Source: Deltaproteobacteria bacterium RBG_16_49_23 (GTDB lineage: Bacteria > Desulfobacterota > BSN033 > UBA1163). Taken from it: a stretch of 64,000 bases of DNA. A model generated the notes under the pieces. That model did no database searches. It worked only from the letters and a program-made list of their open reading frames with translations, and had not been told where the DNA came from. The stretch spans positions 1-64,000 of the forward strand of contig MGQQ01000089.1 in NCBI GenBank assembly GCA_001798855.1, written 5' to 3'. The position numbers and the translations under genes were made by a program. Shown piece after piece: positions 1-8,866 of the stretch (its first letter is position 1; every line of letters begins with the position of its first letter).

Positions 1-27
1 CAGGAAGATTATCTTAAGCCATTCATC

Positions 28-44
28 CCCGCAAGCTGCGGGGT
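28..44. repeat. Short GC-rich hairpin
   Basis: CCCCGCA and TGCGGGG form a 7-bp stem with a 3-nt loop, about 45 bp beyond the stop of the minus-strand flavoprotein gene. It could end that transcript, but no clear T-run follows on the minus strand, so it may be only a palindromic repeat. Nothing else is recognised in bases 1-88. Confidence 0.35.
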
Positions 45-88
45 ATTCTCGAAGGTGCTGGATAAAGGGACTACCGGATTGTACCCAC

Positions 89-1741
89 CTAGTGGGCAGT
101 TAATTGACGCTCTCTCACTTTGGGATTGGAGTAATCCGGCAGGAGCATGGGAGCTACACGGTCTGTCACGATTCCTGCTTCTTCCAGTTCTTTATGATAT
201 CTCCGGACATGGTCTAAACTCAATTTGCCATCTCTTGCTTTCTCTTTCACATAATCTGCGGCGCTCATTCCGGCAATTTTTCCGAAGACACAGACATCGA
301 GAAGGGAATTCCCCATGAGGCGGTTCTCCCCGTGAACCCCGCCGGATACTTCCCCTGAGGAGTAGAGGCCGGGGATGGCGGTCTCGCACCTGCTGTTGTA
401 TTCCAATCCGCCGTTCTGGTAGTGGACCGTCGGGTAAACCAGCATCGGCTCTTTTGAGATGTCGATGCCGAAACGTTTCAGCAGAATATACTTTCCCGGG
501 AACTCACGTTTGACAGCCCCTTTCCCCATCAGCATCTCGATCAGCGGGGAATCCAGCCAGATTCCCACCTTTCCTGAACCTGTAGGCACTCCCTTCCCTG
601 TCTCGACACATTCTCGGATAAAGCAGGCCGATTCCACATCCCTCGGCTCCCGTTCATTGACAAACTGCTCCCCTTCGATGTTGAGCACATTAGCGCCCGC
701 GCCTCTGAATTTCTCGGTGATGAGGATTCCCTCCGACTGCTCAGGGAAAACAATGCCTGTGGGATGATATTGATAGGTGTGGAGAAAACAGACTGGCAGA
801 CCGGCCCGGTAGCCAAGGACCACGCCATCTCCTGTTGCCCCATAATGATTGGTAGTCATGAATCCCTGATAGTGAAGTCTTCCGGACCCGCCGGTGGCCA
901 GAATCACTGCTTTCGCCTTTGCAATGAAATATTCTTCTGTCTCCAAATTATACAAAACAGCGCCGCCGCAGTGACCATGCTCGTTCAAGATCAGCTCCAC
1001 GGCGGGCATAAACTCGAGAACTTTGATATCGGGTCTGTTTCTGGCTTCGTCTCTCAGGGTTCGCATGATCTCGGCGCCGGTGATGTCCGCTGCATAGTGC
1101 ATCCGTTTCCGGCACGTCCCGCCCCCATGGAGCGTCCTGAGCCGGCCGTCCTCATTTTTGGTGAACATGCAGCCCAAACTCTCGAGCCAGGCGATCACCT
1201 TTGGCGCCCCAGTGACCAACGTATGAACCAATTCCGGATCATTCTTGAAGTGCCCGCCGCCGAGGACATCGAGATAGTGGTAATAAGGTGAATCCTTCGT
1301 CTCCTTGGTGGCAGCCTGAATCCCTCCTTCGGCCATCATTGTATTTGCATCGCCGTGTCTGAGTTTGGTAGCGATCATTACCCGAACGCCGCACTCCTGA
1401 GCCATCAGTGCGGCCGCTGTTCCTGCTCCCCCTCCGCCAAGAATGAGAACATCCGTGTCGAAGTCGACCTTGCTTAAATCGATCTTATCCGGATCGATGC
1501 GACTCCGAGCCTCCAGAAGATTGACCATTTCGGGCTGAATCGCATAACCCTTGCTGGGACCCACCCGGATCTCTGTTCTGGCGCCCGCCTTGTAATCCGG
1601 ATGAAACTTCTCCAGACGCTCCTGCCTCTCTTTGAGAGAAAGCAGGGGGAACTCCTCGCCCCGTTTCTTCCGCTCAAATCTTTCCGGCCGGGTCGCCTCA
1701 ACCCTCTTGATCAGTTGTTTTAATTCTGCTGTGTATGGCAT
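89..1741 (-). CDS. Fumarate reductase/succinate dehydrogenase-type flavoprotein (TfrA-like)
   Basis: This 550-residue FAD flavoprotein belongs to the fumarate reductase/succinate dehydrogenase A-subunit family. After about 95 residues of N-terminal extension comes the dinucleotide-binding glycine motif LGGGGAGTAAA (about 101-111). Later come QYHPTGI and, near the C-terminus, GENRLMGNSLLD, which match the conserved HPTG and NRLxGNSL elements. The start has GGAGG seven bases upstream. It is the last gene of the Hdr block and directly follows its Fe-S partner, as in soluble thiol:fumarate reductase TfrAB; no membrane anchor is encoded nearby. One oddity: the usual RGEGG around the catalytic arginine reads RGAGA, so the Arg stays but the following Glu is Ala. 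A fumarate/succinate role is therefore likely from the fumarase and malate dehydrogenase upstream, but another unsaturated acid is possible. Confidence 0.85.
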   Translation of the reverse strand: MPYTAELKQLIKRVEATRPERFERKKRGEEFPLLSLKERQERLEKFHPDYKAGARTEIRVGPSKGYAIQPEMVNLLEARSRIDPDKIDLSKVDFDTDVLILGGGGAGTAAALMAQECGVRVMIATKLRHGDANTMMAEGGIQAATKETKDSPYYHYLDVLGGGHFKNDPELVHTLVTGAPKVIAWLESLGCMFTKNEDGRLRTLHGGGTCRKRMHYAADITGAEIMRTLRDEARNRPDIKVLEFMPAVELILNEHGHCGGAVLYNLETEEYFIAKAKAVILATGGSGRLHYQGFMTTNHYGATGDGVVLGYRAGLPVCFLHTYQYHPTGIVFPEQSEGILITEKFRGAGANVLNIEGEQFVNEREPRDVESACFIRECVETGKGVPTGSGKVGIWLDSPLIEMLMGKGAVKREFPGKYILLKRFGIDISKEPMLVYPTVHYQNGGLEYNSRCETAIPGLYSSGEVSGGVHGENRLMGNSLLDVCVFGKIAGMSAADYVKEKARDGKLSLDHVRRYHKELEEAGIVTDRVAPMLLPDYSNPKVRERQLTAH

Positions 1742-1757
1742 GATTCCTCCAAAACTT

Positions 1758-1822
1758 AGGGTACAGGGGGTTGGGTGTAGGGTTCAGCTACACCCTACAC
1801 CCTGTACCCGACACCCTAATTA
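1758..1822. repeat. Intergenic inverted repeat, family GGGTGTAGGG
   Basis: The arms AGGGTACAGGGGGTTGGGTGTAG and its near reverse complement (CTACACCCTACACCCTGTACCC) fold into a long hairpin between the two TfrAB-like genes. A second member lies at about 9447-9500. Confidence 0.7.
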
Positions 1823-1829
1823 ACCATTT

Positions 1830-2570
1830 TCATAAATATGTTTTGTCTTTTGGTGTCCAGTCTTCATCCGCCTGCTCGGGTTCCATCTCCCTCGCCGTGT
1901 AGAGTGTTTTCAATGTTTCTTCATCGGCTTTCATCAGTTCTTTCAGCATCGAATCGAACTTACCGCTTTCAATTTCTCCCACCATCGAGGCCAGATGCTC
2001 GGCCCTGGGGGCAATGTACTTCCCGTATAGCCGCCTGCCCAGGATGGCGATGTTGTATTGACAGATCTCTGCGGGGCACCTCGAGGTGCACAAGCCGCAC
2101 ATCACGCAGTCGAAGGAGAGTTCTGCCAAACGGGCGATATCCCCACGCATTCCGGCAGCGATATAATCCATCACCTCAATATCCATCGGGCAGGACTTGG
2201 TGCAGGTATTGCACTGAAGGCACCGGAGGAGTTCAGGATAATTTTTTACCAGTGTCTCGATCGAAGGTTTGATCTTCTCCATATCGTAGACACTCTTGGT
2301 CGCTGGAAAGAAAGGGATCTGTGTAAGATACATGTTTGGCTGGACAACGGTCTGGCAGGCCAGCCCCACCTCGATCTTATAACTTCCAGGAAACCGGTAG
2401 ACCGTTCCACAAGCCCCGCATATCCCTCCGCGGCATCCGCATCCCCGGATCAGTTGATACCCGGCATACTCCATCGCCTTCTGAATGGTGAAGGAAGCAG
2501 GAACTTCATATCGCTTTCCCATGATGAAGATGGGAACCAGCTCCTCCTTCTCCTTCGTTTTACCTTCCAT
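1830..2570 (-). CDS. Fumarate reductase/succinate dehydrogenase-type Fe-S subunit (TfrB-like)
   Basis: This 246-residue electron-transfer subunit has an N-terminal plant-type [2Fe-2S] ferredoxin fold (GCGCRGGICGAC, then LACQT) and a C-terminal dicluster [4Fe-4S] domain (CLQCNTCTKSCP and CVMCGLCTSRCP). This is the order seen in SdhB/FrdB and in the N-terminal half of TfrB, but the HdrB-like CCG domain of archaeal TfrB is absent; separate HdrB genes in the operon could supply that function. The start at 2570 is chosen because AAGGAGG lies just upstream; the longer frame would need a TTG start without such a site. It should pass electrons between the adjacent flavoprotein and the Hdr subunits. 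Confidence 0.85.
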   Translation of the reverse strand: MEGKTKEKEELVPIFIMGKRYEVPASFTIQKAMEYAGYQLIRGCGCRGGICGACGTVYRFPGSYKIEVGLACQTVVQPNMYLTQIPFFPATKSVYDMEKIKPSIETLVKNYPELLRCLQCNTCTKSCPMDIEVMDYIAAGMRGDIARLAELSFDCVMCGLCTSRCPAEICQYNIAILGRRLYGKYIAPRAEHLASMVGEIESGKFDSMLKELMKADEETLKTLYTAREMEPEQADEDWTPKDKTYL

Positions 2571-2599
2571 GGGCCTCTCCTCCTTATTGCCCGCCAATA

Positions 2600-2798
2600 T
2601 TTGAGCCGGCGTTTTTCAATTTCAAATTTCAAAATTCAAATGTCAAATGAATATCAAATTTCAAAACGGAATCGTGCACGAAAAACAAAATATTTTTCGT
2701 CAACGTAGAATTCCAACGTTCTATCATTCCAATTTTCCTTTTTCGACATTTGGGCTTTGGATTTCATTTGGTATTTGAACTTTGACATTTGTCATTTA
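2600..2798. repeat. AT-rich imperfect inverted repeat (TTTCAAATTTCAAA type)
   Basis: Runs of short CAAATTTCAAA-like words on the left are mirrored by TTTGG, TTTGAAC and TTTGACATTTGTC words on the right, giving a long imperfect hairpin between the TfrB-like gene and the upstream Fe-S gene. The same word family recurs at 61245-61445 and near 49690-49930. Confidence 0.6.
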
Positions 2799-3947
2799 TT
2801 AAATACTTCCAGATTCGATCTTCAGTTCATCTTCTTTGAAGGTGGCTACAGGGGGCACCTCATTCACATCTCTCCCGGGAACATAGTTAAACATCTTCTG
2901 AATCTTCTCTCCCACACTCCGGAAAAGCGTGGCAACGGGCAGCCGGCTCGGGCAGGCGCTGTCGCAGAGCCCGCAACCGATGCAGGAGGTGACCATATGG
3001 GACATCCGGATGAGATGAAAAATGAGGGTATCGGTGGGCATCCGTATCCCTCCTTTCCGGTCGGCCCATCTCAAAAACTGGTCCCCCTCATGTTCGAAGA
3101 CGGCCGTCTTGAAGACACACTCCTTGCAATAACAGATCGGACAGGCCACCATGCAATTGTGGCATCGAATGCAGGTTGAGAACCGGTCCAGGAAGGACTG
3201 AAGGTCTTTGACTATTCCCCTGAATTCCTGAAAAACAGCGTCCCTCTTCTTCGTCCTCTCCGCAACAACCTTGCCCACGACTTCGTTTCTCGATGAAGGT
3301 TCATTTCCTGAAAAGGAGAGGAGTCCCTTCTCTTCCAGCTCTTTCCCCAGCTTTTCTTCGATCTCAAGACCGACCTCTTCCTCCGCTTTATACCCGAAGA
3401 GTTTGATGTGAATATCCGCCTTCGGAATAGGATATTCACACATCCGGCAGGCAGGCCGGAAAGTATATCCCTGCGGAGCAACCGTCTCGCCCCTCTCCAT
3501 TCCTGTGAGAATCTCTCCCGCCAGTTTCTCGCCCTCTTTTCCCTCCTGTACCATCTTTGAATAGTCGGAGACCTCGAATGTCCCCGGACAGTCCACCCCG
3601 ATAAGAAGGAGATTGTCCAGCTTGACCTGAAGAAATTTGGCGAGCTCCACAATGCCCCTGATCTCGCAGGCCTTCAATACGGCGGCGACTTTCTTATTTA
3701 AGTTTTTTATGGAAAGATGGGAGGCGACCTTTGCGGATTGAACCGGCATGGTAAGGGAAAGGGCGCACATGCCATCCATCTTTTCAGGGTCGTGGATCAA
3801 TGTTTGAGCAAACCCATCCCCGGAAGGAAGTCCTTTGGGGACGAGGATGGCTTCAACAACCTCCTTCTCCAAAAGAGATTTAAGAAAACCTTGAATGGCC
3901 TTCTCTGGCCTCCCTTCCGAAACCTTTAACACCGTCTGCTTTGCCAT
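2799..3947 (-). CDS. FrhB/FdhB-like flavin and 4Fe-4S electron-input subunit
   Basis: This 382-residue protein has an N-terminal half like the beta subunit of F420-reducing hydrogenase/formate dehydrogenase (ACEIRG at about 93-98, then LLLIGVDCPGTF). Its C-terminal half has two ferredoxin motifs (CIRCHNCMVACPICYC and CIGCGLCDSACP). FdhB/FrhB proteins bind FAD and 4Fe-4S clusters and move electrons between a soluble carrier and a partner complex. No formate dehydrogenase or hydrogenase catalytic subunit is encoded here, so the partner is most plausibly the adjacent MvhD/HdrA set. The carrier (ferredoxin, NAD(P)H or another) cannot be read from sequence. AAGGAG lies about 11 bases before the ATG. 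Confidence 0.75.
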   Translation of the reverse strand: MAKQTVLKVSEGRPEKAIQGFLKSLLEKEVVEAILVPKGLPSGDGFAQTLIHDPEKMDGMCALSLTMPVQSAKVASHLSIKNLNKKVAAVLKACEIRGIVELAKFLQVKLDNLLLIGVDCPGTFEVSDYSKMVQEGKEGEKLAGEILTGMERGETVAPQGYTFRPACRMCEYPIPKADIHIKLFGYKAEEEVGLEIEEKLGKELEEKGLLSFSGNEPSSRNEVVGKVVAERTKKRDAVFQEFRGIVKDLQSFLDRFSTCIRCHNCMVACPICYCKECVFKTAVFEHEGDQFLRWADRKGGIRMPTDTLIFHLIRMSHMVTSCIGCGLCDSACPSRLPVATLFRSVGEKIQKMFNYVPGRDVNEVPPVATFKEDELKIESGSI

Positions 3948-4019
3948 CTTCGGAAATTCTCCTTTCGTGATATCATCTGCCCAATCGCAGGCTAATCCCG
4001 CGACGCGCGGGACTGCGGC

Positions 4020-4099
4020 TACATTTATAAAATCCCTCCTAACCTCCCTTTGCCAAAGGGAGGGATTTTCTCCCTTTTATAAAGGGGGAAAAAGGGGGA
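4020..4099. repeat. Palindromic CCTCCCTTTGCCAAAGGGAGG repeat
   Basis: AAAATCCCTCCTAACCTCCC, a CTTTGCCAAAG core and a downstream AAAGGGGGAAAAAGGGGGA tract form nested hairpins. It resembles the interior of the MITE-like elements elsewhere in the window but lacks their GTATCA ends. Confidence 0.6.
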
Positions 4100-4522
4100 T
4101 TAGGCATTCCATAACTGTTTCATGGGATTGGGTCCCATTTTCTTCAAATCATTGGTCATCTTCGTCACCGTATCGGCAAAAAGCTTTCCCTCGCTGGCGC
4201 TGATCCATTTCAACAAGACACGATCTTCGGTAAAACCCATCTGGTTAAGAATGCCCTTTAGAATTGCCAATCTTCTCCGGGCCTTATAATTTCCCGTCTG
4301 GTAATGGCAGTCTCCGGGGTGGCATCCTCCGATCAGGACGCCATCCGCACCGTCGATCAGGGCCTTGAGCACATAGATTGAATCGACGGCTCCGGAGCAC
4401 ATCAGATGGATGACGCGGATACTGGGTGGGTACTGCTGCCGGGTGGTTCCGGCCAGATCCGCTCCGGTATAGGTGCACCAGTGACAAAGAAAGGCTACGA
4501 TTCTCGGTTCAAATTCAGACAT
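4100..4522 (-). CDS. mvhD: MvhD/FlpD-type hydrogenase iron-sulfur subunit
   Basis: This 140-residue protein is the usual size for the MvhD/FlpD family, which carries a [2Fe-2S] cluster and bridges an electron donor to HdrA. Visible cysteine motifs are CHWCTYTGAD near the N-terminus, MCSGAVD in the middle and GCHPGDCHY. CTAACGGAGG precedes the ATG. It sits directly downstream of the fused HdrA, the arrangement expected for an HdrA-MvhD contact, and upstream of the FrhB-like subunit that could feed it. Confidence 0.9.
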   Translation of the reverse strand: MSEFEPRIVAFLCHWCTYTGADLAGTTRQQYPPSIRVIHLMCSGAVDSIYVLKALIDGADGVLIGGCHPGDCHYQTGNYKARRRLAILKGILNQMGFTEDRVLLKWISASEGKLFADTVTKMTNDLKKMGPNPMKQLWNA

Positions 4523-4532
4523 GTCTTACCTC

Positions 4533-4619
4533 CGTTAGTCGTAAGTCGTGAGGCGTTAGGCGTTTAAACCTTTTTTGTTTCCATCCCCTTGCGCCTTACA
4601 CCTGACGCCTTACGTTGTA
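4533..4619. repeat. Dyad repeat, family CGTAAGTCGTGAGGCGT
   Basis: GTCGTAAGTCGTGAGGCGTTAGGCGT is mirrored by ACACCTGACGCCTTACG, separated by a T-rich loop, in the gap between hdrA and mvhD. Related dyads lie at 11468-11545 and 48488-48562. Confidence 0.7.
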
Positions 4620-7600
4620 TTAGTCGATGGCTGCATCGAGAACAGCCAGATTTAATGCTTTATCAAAATTCCGCTGTTGCGAGGCCCCATTGCGACAGGC
4701 GACAACACAGTTCCCGCATCCCTGGCAGAGAGACTCCATCACCTCTGCCTTCACTTCCTCTTCATTGAGCGCCCTTGCGCCATAGGGACAGACCGTCACA
4801 CAGAGTCCGCACCCGCAGCAGAGTCTTTTGATCACATTGGCTAAGTAAGCCTTCTCCTCGACAGCCTCCTTGGATAAAAGCGCTCCTGCCCGGGCAGCCG
4901 ATGCATTCCCCTGGGAGATGGAGTCCTCGATGAAATTGGGCGAGTGGCAGAGACCGCAGAAGAATTTCCCCCGGTCCACCGAATCGAGGGGGGCCGATTT
5001 CGGATTGGCCTCCATAAAGAAACCATCCGGGTTAAGATCGACATCAAAGATCTTTGCCAGGTCCCGGTTATCATTTGGTTCGACGCCGGCGCTAAGGATA
5101 AGGCGATCCGCGGGAAGGCTCACCCGGCTTCCCATTGCAGGATCAAAAACCGAAACGGAAAGCCGGCCATTCTCAAGCGCCACCTCCGGTTTCTTCTCCA
5201 GATCGTAACGGATGAAGACTATTCCCTTGCCCCGTGCCTCGTGATAATAGGTTTCATAGAATCCATAGGTCCTCACATCCCGGTAGAGGACATAAACCTG
5301 GGCCGAATGGTTTTGCTCTTTTAGTTTAAGAGCATTCTTTACCGCATGGCCGCAACAGATCCGGCTGCAATAAGGATGCTCCTCATCCCTCGATCCCACG
5401 CACTGGATCATGACAGCCGAGCGGACTTCCTTCAATCCCTCATCCTTAAGGTGAATCATCTTTTCCAGTTGTCTCTGGGTGATGACCCTCGGATCTTTTC
5501 CGTAGAGATACTCTTTCGGAACAACCTCCCTTCCGCCGGTGGCAAGGATGAGGGCTCCGTGTTCGAGAGACTCCTCCCCATCCGGACGGAGGATCTTCGT
5601 CTTGTAATGGCCGTTTCTCTTTTCAAAACCGATGATCTCCGTCTCGAAATAGGGCCGGATGGAAGGATGGTTCTTCACTTTTTGAATGAGATCCTGCAAA
5701 AGAGACTGGGGATTGGATCCCCTCAACGTATAAAAGGAATCCCTCAGATTTCCTCCAAGCTCCCTCTCCTTCTCAATCAGACAGACTTCGTAACCCTGTT
5801 CGGCCAGCCTCAGGGAAGCTGTCATGCCGGCGACCCCTCCGCCCACGACCAATCCTCTCTTCTCAACCTTCTGGCTTCCTTTCCGGATGGGCTGAATTCT
5901 TCTCGCCCGTTCCACAGCCATCCTGATCAGGACCATTGCCTTTTCCGTCGCCAATTCTGGAAGGTCTCTATGAACAAAGGCGCACTGCTCCCGTATATTG
6001 GCATATTCGATCAGGTATGGATTGAAACCCATTCCTTTTGCCATCTCCTCCATTGGTTTCCGAATCTCCCGGTGGGAACAACCGGCGATCACGATTCGAT
6101 TGAGACCATGCTCCCCGATTCTCTTTTTGATCAGATCTAAATCTTCCGGAAGGCAAGCCAAACCTACCTCTTCAATATGAACCACTTCTCTCAGCAACTT
6201 TGTTCCCAGGATGAGATCAAAAAGAGAGAGGCTTTTCTTCAGCTCCTCGCCACAATGGCATATGAAGACCCCTATTTTAGGAATCTCCTCACCCAATGCC
6301 CCTTCCATGGGATACTCTTTCCTGGAAGGAGAAGATGCATTGGGAGCAAGGAAGGAAGCGGCGGCAGCCGCCGCACTTGAGCCTTCGACGACTGTCTCCG
6401 GGATATCCCTGGGGCCCCGGAATGCGCCTCCAACAAAAATGCCTTCAACCGATGTCTGGGCTGGATGAAACTCGTCGGTCTGGCAAAACCCCTGTTGGTT
6501 CAACAGGAGGCCCATCCCTCCGGCGATATCTTTAATGTTCTGTGGAGGCGTGAATCCTACAGAAAGAATGACGCTGTCGAATTCCCTCTCCTCAAAGATG
6601 CCATCCTCTTTCAAATAGGTGATGAAAAGGTTCTTCGTCTGCTGAAGCTCCTTCACCGAGGAGATGGCGCTCCGGATATATTCAATTCCGTATTCGGACT
6701 TCGCCCTCTCATAATACCGCTCGTAATCTTTCCCCATGGGCCGGATGTCCATATAAAAGAAGGTCACATTCAAGCCGGAGGCCCTCTCTTTGGCGATCAT
6801 GGCCTGCTTGGTGGCATACATGCAGCAGATCGTGGAACAGTGGTCCTGGCCGCAGGAGGGGTCTCTCGATCCGACGCACTGGATAAAGGCAATCTTCTCC
6901 ATCTTCTTTCCATCGGAGACCCGAACCGGAAATCCCTGTGTGGGGCTTGATGTGGAGATGAGCCTTTCGAACTGGACGCTGGTCAACACATTTTCGTACC
7001 GGCCAAAACCATACTCCCCTTTCTTCTGCGCCAGGAAGGGTTCAAATCCAAATCCGAGGAGAATGGCTCCTGCCCCGATCTCCTCCTCTTCCTCCTTCAT
7101 GTCGAGGTCGATGGCGCCCGGAGCGCAGGCTTTTACGCATTCTCCACATCGAGTGCATGTCCTGGGATCGATGACAAGACTGTGAGGGATGGCCTGAGGA
7201 TAGGGAAGATAGATCGCTTTTCTTTTTTCCAGGCCGCCTCCGAATTCCCTCTCCACCTCCACCGGACAGACTTTGATGCAGGCTTCGCAGAGGGTGCACC
7301 GCTTCGGATCCACGAATCTGGGCTTACGGACGATGGAGACCCTAAAATCCCCTCCTGTCCCTTCCACCTTCTTCACTTCCGAATAGGGCAACAGTTCGAT
7401 ATTGTCGTGCAGATGACATTCATAGATCGGGCAGAAGGCGGGAGGCGTGGGGCTCATGAAACAGACTCCGCACGAATTCGTTGGAAAGGTCTTGTCGAGG
7501 AGCGGAAAATAGCCTCCGATAGCCGGTCCCTGTTCCAGGAGAAAGACCTTCCTTCCCATCTCTGCCAGCAGCAGCGCGGACTGCATCCCCGCTATCCCTG

Positions 7601-7652
7601 CGCCGATCACCAACGCCGAACTTTTGTCACCCCTCATTTTTCCTTGTGCCAT
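4620..7652 (-). CDS. hdrA: Fused double HdrA (QmoA-like module plus full HdrA)
   Basis: This roughly 1010-residue protein contains two HdrA-type flavin modules in tandem. Module 1 begins at once with an FAD motif (VIGAGIAGMQSALLLAE), holds two ferredoxin motifs (CTLCEACIKVCP and CTRCGECVKAC) and a CVGSRDPSCGQ..CSTICCMY region. Around residue 460 the HdrA N-terminal domain appears (VFICHCGEEL), followed by a second FAD motif (VVGGGVAGMTASLRLAE), a second CVGSRDEEHPYCSRICC region, and a C-terminal dicluster ferredoxin (CCGCGLCVTVCP, CQGCGNCVVAC). Ordinary HdrA is about 650 residues. The order equals the separate 436- and 669-residue HdrA proteins encoded upstream, so this is a fused paralogue. 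The second ATG (7652) is preferred because AGAGG is correctly spaced from it. HdrA flavin is the bifurcation site in characterised Hdr complexes; whether either flavin bifurcates here is unknown. Confidence 0.9.
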   Translation of the reverse strand: MAQGKMRGDKSSALVIGAGIAGMQSALLLAEMGRKVFLLEQGPAIGGYFPLLDKTFPTNSCGVCFMSPTPPAFCPIYECHLHDNIELLPYSEVKKVEGTGGDFRVSIVRKPRFVDPKRCTLCEACIKVCPVEVEREFGGGLEKRKAIYLPYPQAIPHSLVIDPRTCTRCGECVKACAPGAIDLDMKEEEEEIGAGAILLGFGFEPFLAQKKGEYGFGRYENVLTSVQFERLISTSSPTQGFPVRVSDGKKMEKIAFIQCVGSRDPSCGQDHCSTICCMYATKQAMIAKERASGLNVTFFYMDIRPMGKDYERYYERAKSEYGIEYIRSAISSVKELQQTKNLFITYLKEDGIFEEREFDSVILSVGFTPPQNIKDIAGGMGLLLNQQGFCQTDEFHPAQTSVEGIFVGGAFRGPRDIPETVVEGSSAAAAAASFLAPNASSPSRKEYPMEGALGEEIPKIGVFICHCGEELKKSLSLFDLILGTKLLREVVHIEEVGLACLPEDLDLIKKRIGEHGLNRIVIAGCSHREIRKPMEEMAKGMGFNPYLIEYANIREQCAFVHRDLPELATEKAMVLIRMAVERARRIQPIRKGSQKVEKRGLVVGGGVAGMTASLRLAEQGYEVCLIEKERELGGNLRDSFYTLRGSNPQSLLQDLIQKVKNHPSIRPYFETEIIGFEKRNGHYKTKILRPDGEESLEHGALILATGGREVVPKEYLYGKDPRVITQRQLEKMIHLKDEGLKEVRSAVMIQCVGSRDEEHPYCSRICCGHAVKNALKLKEQNHSAQVYVLYRDVRTYGFYETYYHEARGKGIVFIRYDLEKKPEVALENGRLSVSVFDPAMGSRVSLPADRLILSAGVEPNDNRDLAKIFDVDLNPDGFFMEANPKSAPLDSVDRGKFFCGLCHSPNFIEDSISQGNASAARAGALLSKEAVEEKAYLANVIKRLCCGCGLCVTVCPYGARALNEEEVKAEVMESLCQGCGNCVVACRNGASQQRNFDKALNLAVLDAAID

Positions 7653-7671
7653 TGTCATCCTCTGAAAATTG

Positions 7672-7765
7672 TTTGAGGTTGGAGGCGGTCTTTGTTAGAG
7701 GATTGAGGTTAGAGGAGCGCTTCGCTTTAGGCAAAATCTCTTGCCTCAACCCTAACGCGAATTTG
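7672..7765. repeat. Intergenic repeat, family GAGGAGCGCTTCGCTT
   Basis: GAGGTTAGAGGAGCGCTTCGCTTTAGGCAAAATCTC is followed by TTGCCTCAACCCTAACG, its partial reverse complement. A second copy lies at 35095-35185. Confidence 0.6.
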
Positions 7766-7770
7766 ATCCA

Positions 7771-8616
7771 CTATCCCAATCCCAGCGATTCCAGTAATCC
7801 TTTCGGAGAAATCATATGTTTCTTCCACCATGTGTTCTTCTTTTCAGAATCAAAGGCCACTCCCATCAGTTCGGTAAAGTAGAAGACAGGAAGGCCCGCA
7901 TCCTGCCTCATCTCAAGGTTCGCTTGACAGAGGCCGCAGGAGGTGACAATACACTGTGCTCCTGCCTCCTTAGCCATGGCGACGATCTTTCCCACCATCT
8001 TCTGGACCACATTCCCGTAGGTCAGAGCCAGGTCCGCCCCGCAACAGTCAATCTTATACGACCAATCGACCGGCTCTGCTCCGATGGCTTTCATGATCCG
8101 GTCCATATATTGAGGGTTCTCAGGATCATCCAGCCCGGTCACCTTGGGATGCCGGACCAGCGCGCATCCATAGTAGCAGGCAGCCTTCAACCCCGTTAAG
8201 GGCTTCTTCACTTTTTCACGAATCTGATCGAGTCCTACCCGGTTGAGGACCACATCGATCAAAGCCAGAATCTCTAATCCGGGATCGTAGTTAAATTGAA
8301 CGATATCTTCAATCTCTTTTCGCCTGGCTTCGTCATTTTTAAGCGCATACTCGGCCCGTTTCAGCATATTGAAACATCCGGCGCAGGGGATCACAAGAGG
8401 CCCCGCCTGAGCCGCTTGAGCCTTTGAGATGTTTCGGGCCGGAAGGGAGAGGGAGAGAAGGTGATTGATGCTGTGCGTGGCTGCTGCGCCGCAGCAGTTC
8501 CAGTCTTCGATCTCTACCAAATCTACTCCTAATGTTTTGAGGACAGCCTCCGTGGAACGCCCGTATTCATACGATGTGGAATGATCCGTACAACCCGGAA
8601 AATATGAGAATCTCAT
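7771..8616 (-). CDS. hdrB: HdrB-like CCG-domain subunit (module 2)
   Basis: This 281-residue HdrB-type protein has two intact cysteine-rich CCG domains. The first has Cys9, Cys41-Cys42-Gly, and Cys78-x-x-Cys81, giving C-x31-CCG-x34-CxxC, the spacing of the non-cubane cluster sites of HdrB. The second has YYGC, IDCCGAD and SCGLC. In methanogens HdrB reduces the CoM-S-S-CoB disulfide; bacteria lack those thiols, so the substrate here is unknown. A strong GGAGG precedes the ATG. It lies between its HdrC and the fused HdrA. Confidence 0.92.
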   Translation of the reverse strand: MRFSYFPGCTDHSTSYEYGRSTEAVLKTLGVDLVEIEDWNCCGAAATHSINHLLSLSLPARNISKAQAAQAGPLVIPCAGCFNMLKRAEYALKNDEARRKEIEDIVQFNYDPGLEILALIDVVLNRVGLDQIREKVKKPLTGLKAACYYGCALVRHPKVTGLDDPENPQYMDRIMKAIGAEPVDWSYKIDCCGADLALTYGNVVQKMVGKIVAMAKEAGAQCIVTSCGLCQANLEMRQDAGLPVFYFTELMGVAFDSEKKNTWWKKHMISPKGLLESLGLG

Positions 8617-8629
8617 TCTATGCCTCCAA

Positions 8630-8865
8630 AATGTAATTCACGGAATATTGGAATACTGGAAACCTGAGAACTGGAATAATGGAATGTTGGAACAATGGAA
8701 TAAAGGAGAAAACCTGGACCAGCGAAAAATCGATGCGAAGATTTTTGCCATTCTTCCAGTGTTCAAATATTTCATCATTACAGAGTGGTCTTAACCCATC
8801 ATTCCAATATTCCACCTTTCCAATATTCCATATTTTGATATTCCATTGTTCCATTATTCCTCGTT
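8630..8865. repeat. Long imperfect inverted repeat (GGAATATTGGAATACTGG type)
   Basis: GGAATATTGGAATACTGGAA words on the left are mirrored by TTCCAATATTCCA words on the right over about 230 bp between hdrC and hdrB. A shorter relative lies at 23120-23235. Confidence 0.65.
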
Positions 8866-8866
8866 C

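Noticed and set aside
764-1291. 175-codon plus-strand frame
   Set aside because: Antisense to the fumarate reductase-type flavoprotein.
5346-6140. 264-codon plus-strand frame
   Set aside because: It lies fully antisense to the fused hdrA, which has unmistakable motifs; no ribosome binding site and no family similarity.
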